Of a stretch of 64,000 nt of DNA, positions 62,541 to 64,000 are shown piece after piece. The notes below the pieces were generated by a model that searched no databases, was not told where the DNA came from, and was given only the letters and a program-made list of their open reading frames with translations. A program made the position numbers and the translations under genes. Where the stretch lies: contig MU129083.1 in assembly GCA_014904985.1 (NCBI GenBank), forward strand, positions 62,001 to 126,000, written 5' to 3'. The stretch's first letter is position 1, and every line of letters begins with the position of its first letter. The DNA comes from Hydnum rufescens UP504. Lineage: Eukaryota > Basidiomycota > Agaricomycetes > Cantharellales > Hydnaceae.

Positions 62541-63195
62541 GGAGATTCAACACCGGCAATTGCTGATACTCAAGAAGCGCCCAAGCGCTGGCGCTGCAAG
62601 CACAGTACACAATAGTACCAAGCATGTATATGTGAAATAGATACTATATAATAAACATTTGTCCAGGAAACCCAAAGAAGACGATGATAATGAGTTAGAG
62701 CTCAATAAGGCATGAGATCGCTAATTGCAGAGTGGATTGGGCCACTTCTACACATCAGAATTGGCCCAAATTTAAATATAGTAATGTTATATATACACTC
62801 TACATGGGCGATTGACTATCTCGGACGATTTTCGCATTTTTCAATTTTTCACACCTTCAATTCCCTAAATAGGGAATTGAAGGCATGAAAAATTGAAAAA
62901 TGCGAAAATTGTCCGAGTAGTCAATTGCCCATGTAGAGTGTATATATAACATTACTATATTTAAATTTGGCCAATTCTGATGTGTAGAAGTGGCCCAATC
63001 CACTCTGCAATTAGCGATCTCATGCCTTATTGAGCTCTAACTCATTATCATCATCTTCTTCGGGTTTTCCTGGACAAATGTTTATTATATAGTATCTATT
63101 TCACATATACATGCTTGGTACTATTGTGTACTGTGCTTGCAGCACCAGTGCTTGGGCGCTTCTTGAGTATCAGCAATTGCCGGCATTGAATTTCG
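62541..63195. repeat. 655-bp near-perfect palindrome
   Basis: The two halves are reverse complements, with the centre at about 62868.5 and a loop of only a few bases (TTCCCTAAATAGGGAA). Position 62553 (CCGGCAATTGCTG) pairs with 63183. The arms diverge at their outer edges near 62541 and 63195. It contains TATATATAACATTAC-like AT-rich tracts on each side that would face outwards as promoters. It separates the two oppositely oriented arms of the hairpin array. Confidence 0.92.
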
Positions 63196-63239
63196 CAACT
63201 CTACGCAGCCACACCCGGCAAGCGACCACACGACCACGA

Positions 63240-63358
63240 CACAACAGCAACAGCAACAACAGCAACAACAGCAACAACAGCAACAACAGCAGCAACAGCA
63301 GCAACAGCAGCAACAGCAGCACAGCAGCAACAGCAGCAGCAACAGCAGCAGCAACAGC
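63240..63358 (+). repeat. CAA/CAG trinucleotide tract
   Basis: Roughly 40 tandem CAACAG/CAG triplets with occasional breaks, directly after the right edge of the palindrome and within the first exon-like segment of the right arm. Depending on frame it would encode Gln, Asn/Ser or Ala/Thr runs. There is no matching tract in the left arm. Confidence 0.9.
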
Positions 63359-63425
63359 GCACAACCACGACTGCATGACCACGACCACATGACCACACAC
63401 CGCTGCTGCGGTGTGTGGTCATAAG

Positions 63426-63529
63426 GTAAGTTTTGTCTTAGTAGAGACAATGGCACAAAAAGAGTAGCGCAAGCTACTCTTTTTGCGCCACTTTGAATTC
63501 TTATACTAATATAGCTTTTATTATTTTAG
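63426..63529 (+). other. P2-containing intron of the right arm (104 nt)
   Basis: ATAAG then GTAAGTTTTGTC, the P2 stem with GCAA tetraloop, TTATACTAATATAGC branch region, TTTATTATTTTAG. Length and order match the left-arm intron (103 nt). Confidence 0.75.
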
Positions 63530-63868
63530 ATTATGGTCTGCAGCCAGAGATGAAAACCCACCGCATGACGAGGGTCCGAACGGCCCAGGAGCCATACCCC
63601 AAACAAACACCTGGACCGCCCAATGGGTGCGACGTCTTCCACCCCCCAATAGATACAGGCCGCGCAAAAGGAGCAGCGATAGCTGGGCCACTTTTGCGCC
63701 TGCTTCGAATTTCTAAATAATATTTTAATATTCCTCAGTCTCAAGTGCACCAACACTCCACAGCCCCAAAACCGACACTGCGCCAAAGTGACAAACCCGA
63801 ACAACACACACAACCAAAGAACCGACTCAAAACCAAGAACCACCGCCATGGCGGGTGTCTGGTTCTAT

Positions 63869-63962
63869 GTAAGTTCTATACCCTACCGCGCAAAAAGAGC
63901 AGCGAAAGCTGCTCTTTTTGCGTTGGTTTAAATGCCTTTACTAACTACTTTGATGATTCTAG
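63869..63962 (+). other. P2-containing intron of the right arm (94 nt)
   Basis: P1, then CTAT and GTAAGTTCTATACCC, the P2 stem with GAAA tetraloop, TTTACTAACTAC branch site, and TGATGATTCTAG at the acceptor. Confidence 0.75.
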
Positions 63963-64000
63963 GTTTTGGCCTGGTCCCAGGTGCCCAACGACGGGGCCCA

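Larger units (their letters stand above)
63391..63962 (+). repeat. Right arm of the P1/P2 hairpin array (reads on the plus strand, continues beyond window)
   Basis: P1 hairpins at 63391-63420 and 63837-63865. P2 hairpins at 63452-63489, 63662-63699 (imperfect) and 63889-63922. The exon-like segment 63530-63661 is A/C-rich. The sequence after 63962 (TTTTGGCCTGGTCCCAGGTG) is homologous to the left arm exon at 62346 read on the minus strand (CATAGCCTGGTCCCGGGTG). Confidence 0.85.

Noticed and set aside
63121..63456. Long Cys- or Leu-rich minus-strand frames over the CAG tract
   Set aside because: Pure by-products of the CAA/CAG trinucleotide run; no other coding signature.
63391..63489. CRISPR-like array at 61-64 kb
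   Set aside because: Hairpins are palindromic and regularly arranged, but spacers are hundreds of bases long, unequal, contain splice signals, and this is a fungal nuclear sequence.

Overview
This window is nuclear DNA of a filamentous fungus, most likely a basidiomycete of the Agaricomycetes. The evidence is dense short introns (about 50-65 nt) with GT-AG ends and CTAAC/TACTAAC branch sites, plus fungal orthologues: CDC42, Elongator subunit ELP2, a mitochondrial aspartyl-tRNA synthetase, pyrroline-5-carboxylate reductase, polyubiquitin, a CLASP/Stu1-type TOG protein, an Ivy1-like BAR protein and mitochondrial ribosomal proteins bL19m and bL34m. The paralogue-rich style recalls Rhizoctonia-type genomes, but that is an impression, not something proven here. 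Genes are mostly multi-exon, so coordinates span first to last codon with introns inside.

Layout. 0.9-2.7 kb: aquaporin 1 (+). 2.9-3.7 kb: a foldback inverted repeat carrying a nested insertion with a target duplication. 4.3-10.2 kb: a large protein of unknown function built on repeats with an LFRSKSRE core, abutting or fused to an A1 aspartic protease (to 11.6 kb) whose second catalytic site is encoded by an 8-nt micro-exon. 11.9-15.2 kb: ELP2. 15.5-19.4 kb: an eIF4A-like protein with a 600-residue disordered N-terminus and broken helicase motifs. 20.3-23.2 kb: MSD1 (-). 23.9-25.7 kb: a second, inverted aquaporin copy (-). 26.5-27.8 kb: P5C reductase. 28.4-30.3 kb: six-unit polyubiquitin. 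30.5-37.1 kb: three paralogues of an OTT_1508-type nucleic-acid-deaminase-like family, one inverted and truncated, one with an internal deletion, with a duplicated polyubiquitin 3' end between the second and third. 37.9-50.4 kb: a membrane protein, a phosphopantetheinyl transferase, an Ivy1-like protein divergent from bL19m, bL34m, a WW protein, a CLASP-like protein and CDC42. 50.4-58 kb: gene-poor, with a minisatellite and a decayed retroelement. 58-60.5 kb: one unrecognised gene (-) and one GRF zinc-finger gene (+).

The most unusual part is 61.2-64.0 kb, running off the end of the window. It is an array of alternating exon-like and intron-like modules. Exon-like segments end in one conserved hairpin (P1). 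Most intron-like segments carry another (P2, stem GCGCAAAAAGAGCAGC). The best have consensus donor, branch and acceptor signals. The modules form two divergent arms around a 655-bp near-perfect palindrome. Stem changes are partly compensatory, and several P2 loops are GNRA tetraloops only when read in the inferred sense direction. A probable solitary relic lies at 55.5 kb. I do not recognise this as a described system.

Several genes show single-base frame breaks at homopolymer runs. This pattern fits base-calling errors at least as well as gene decay, so pseudogene calls resting only on one such break are marked tentative.
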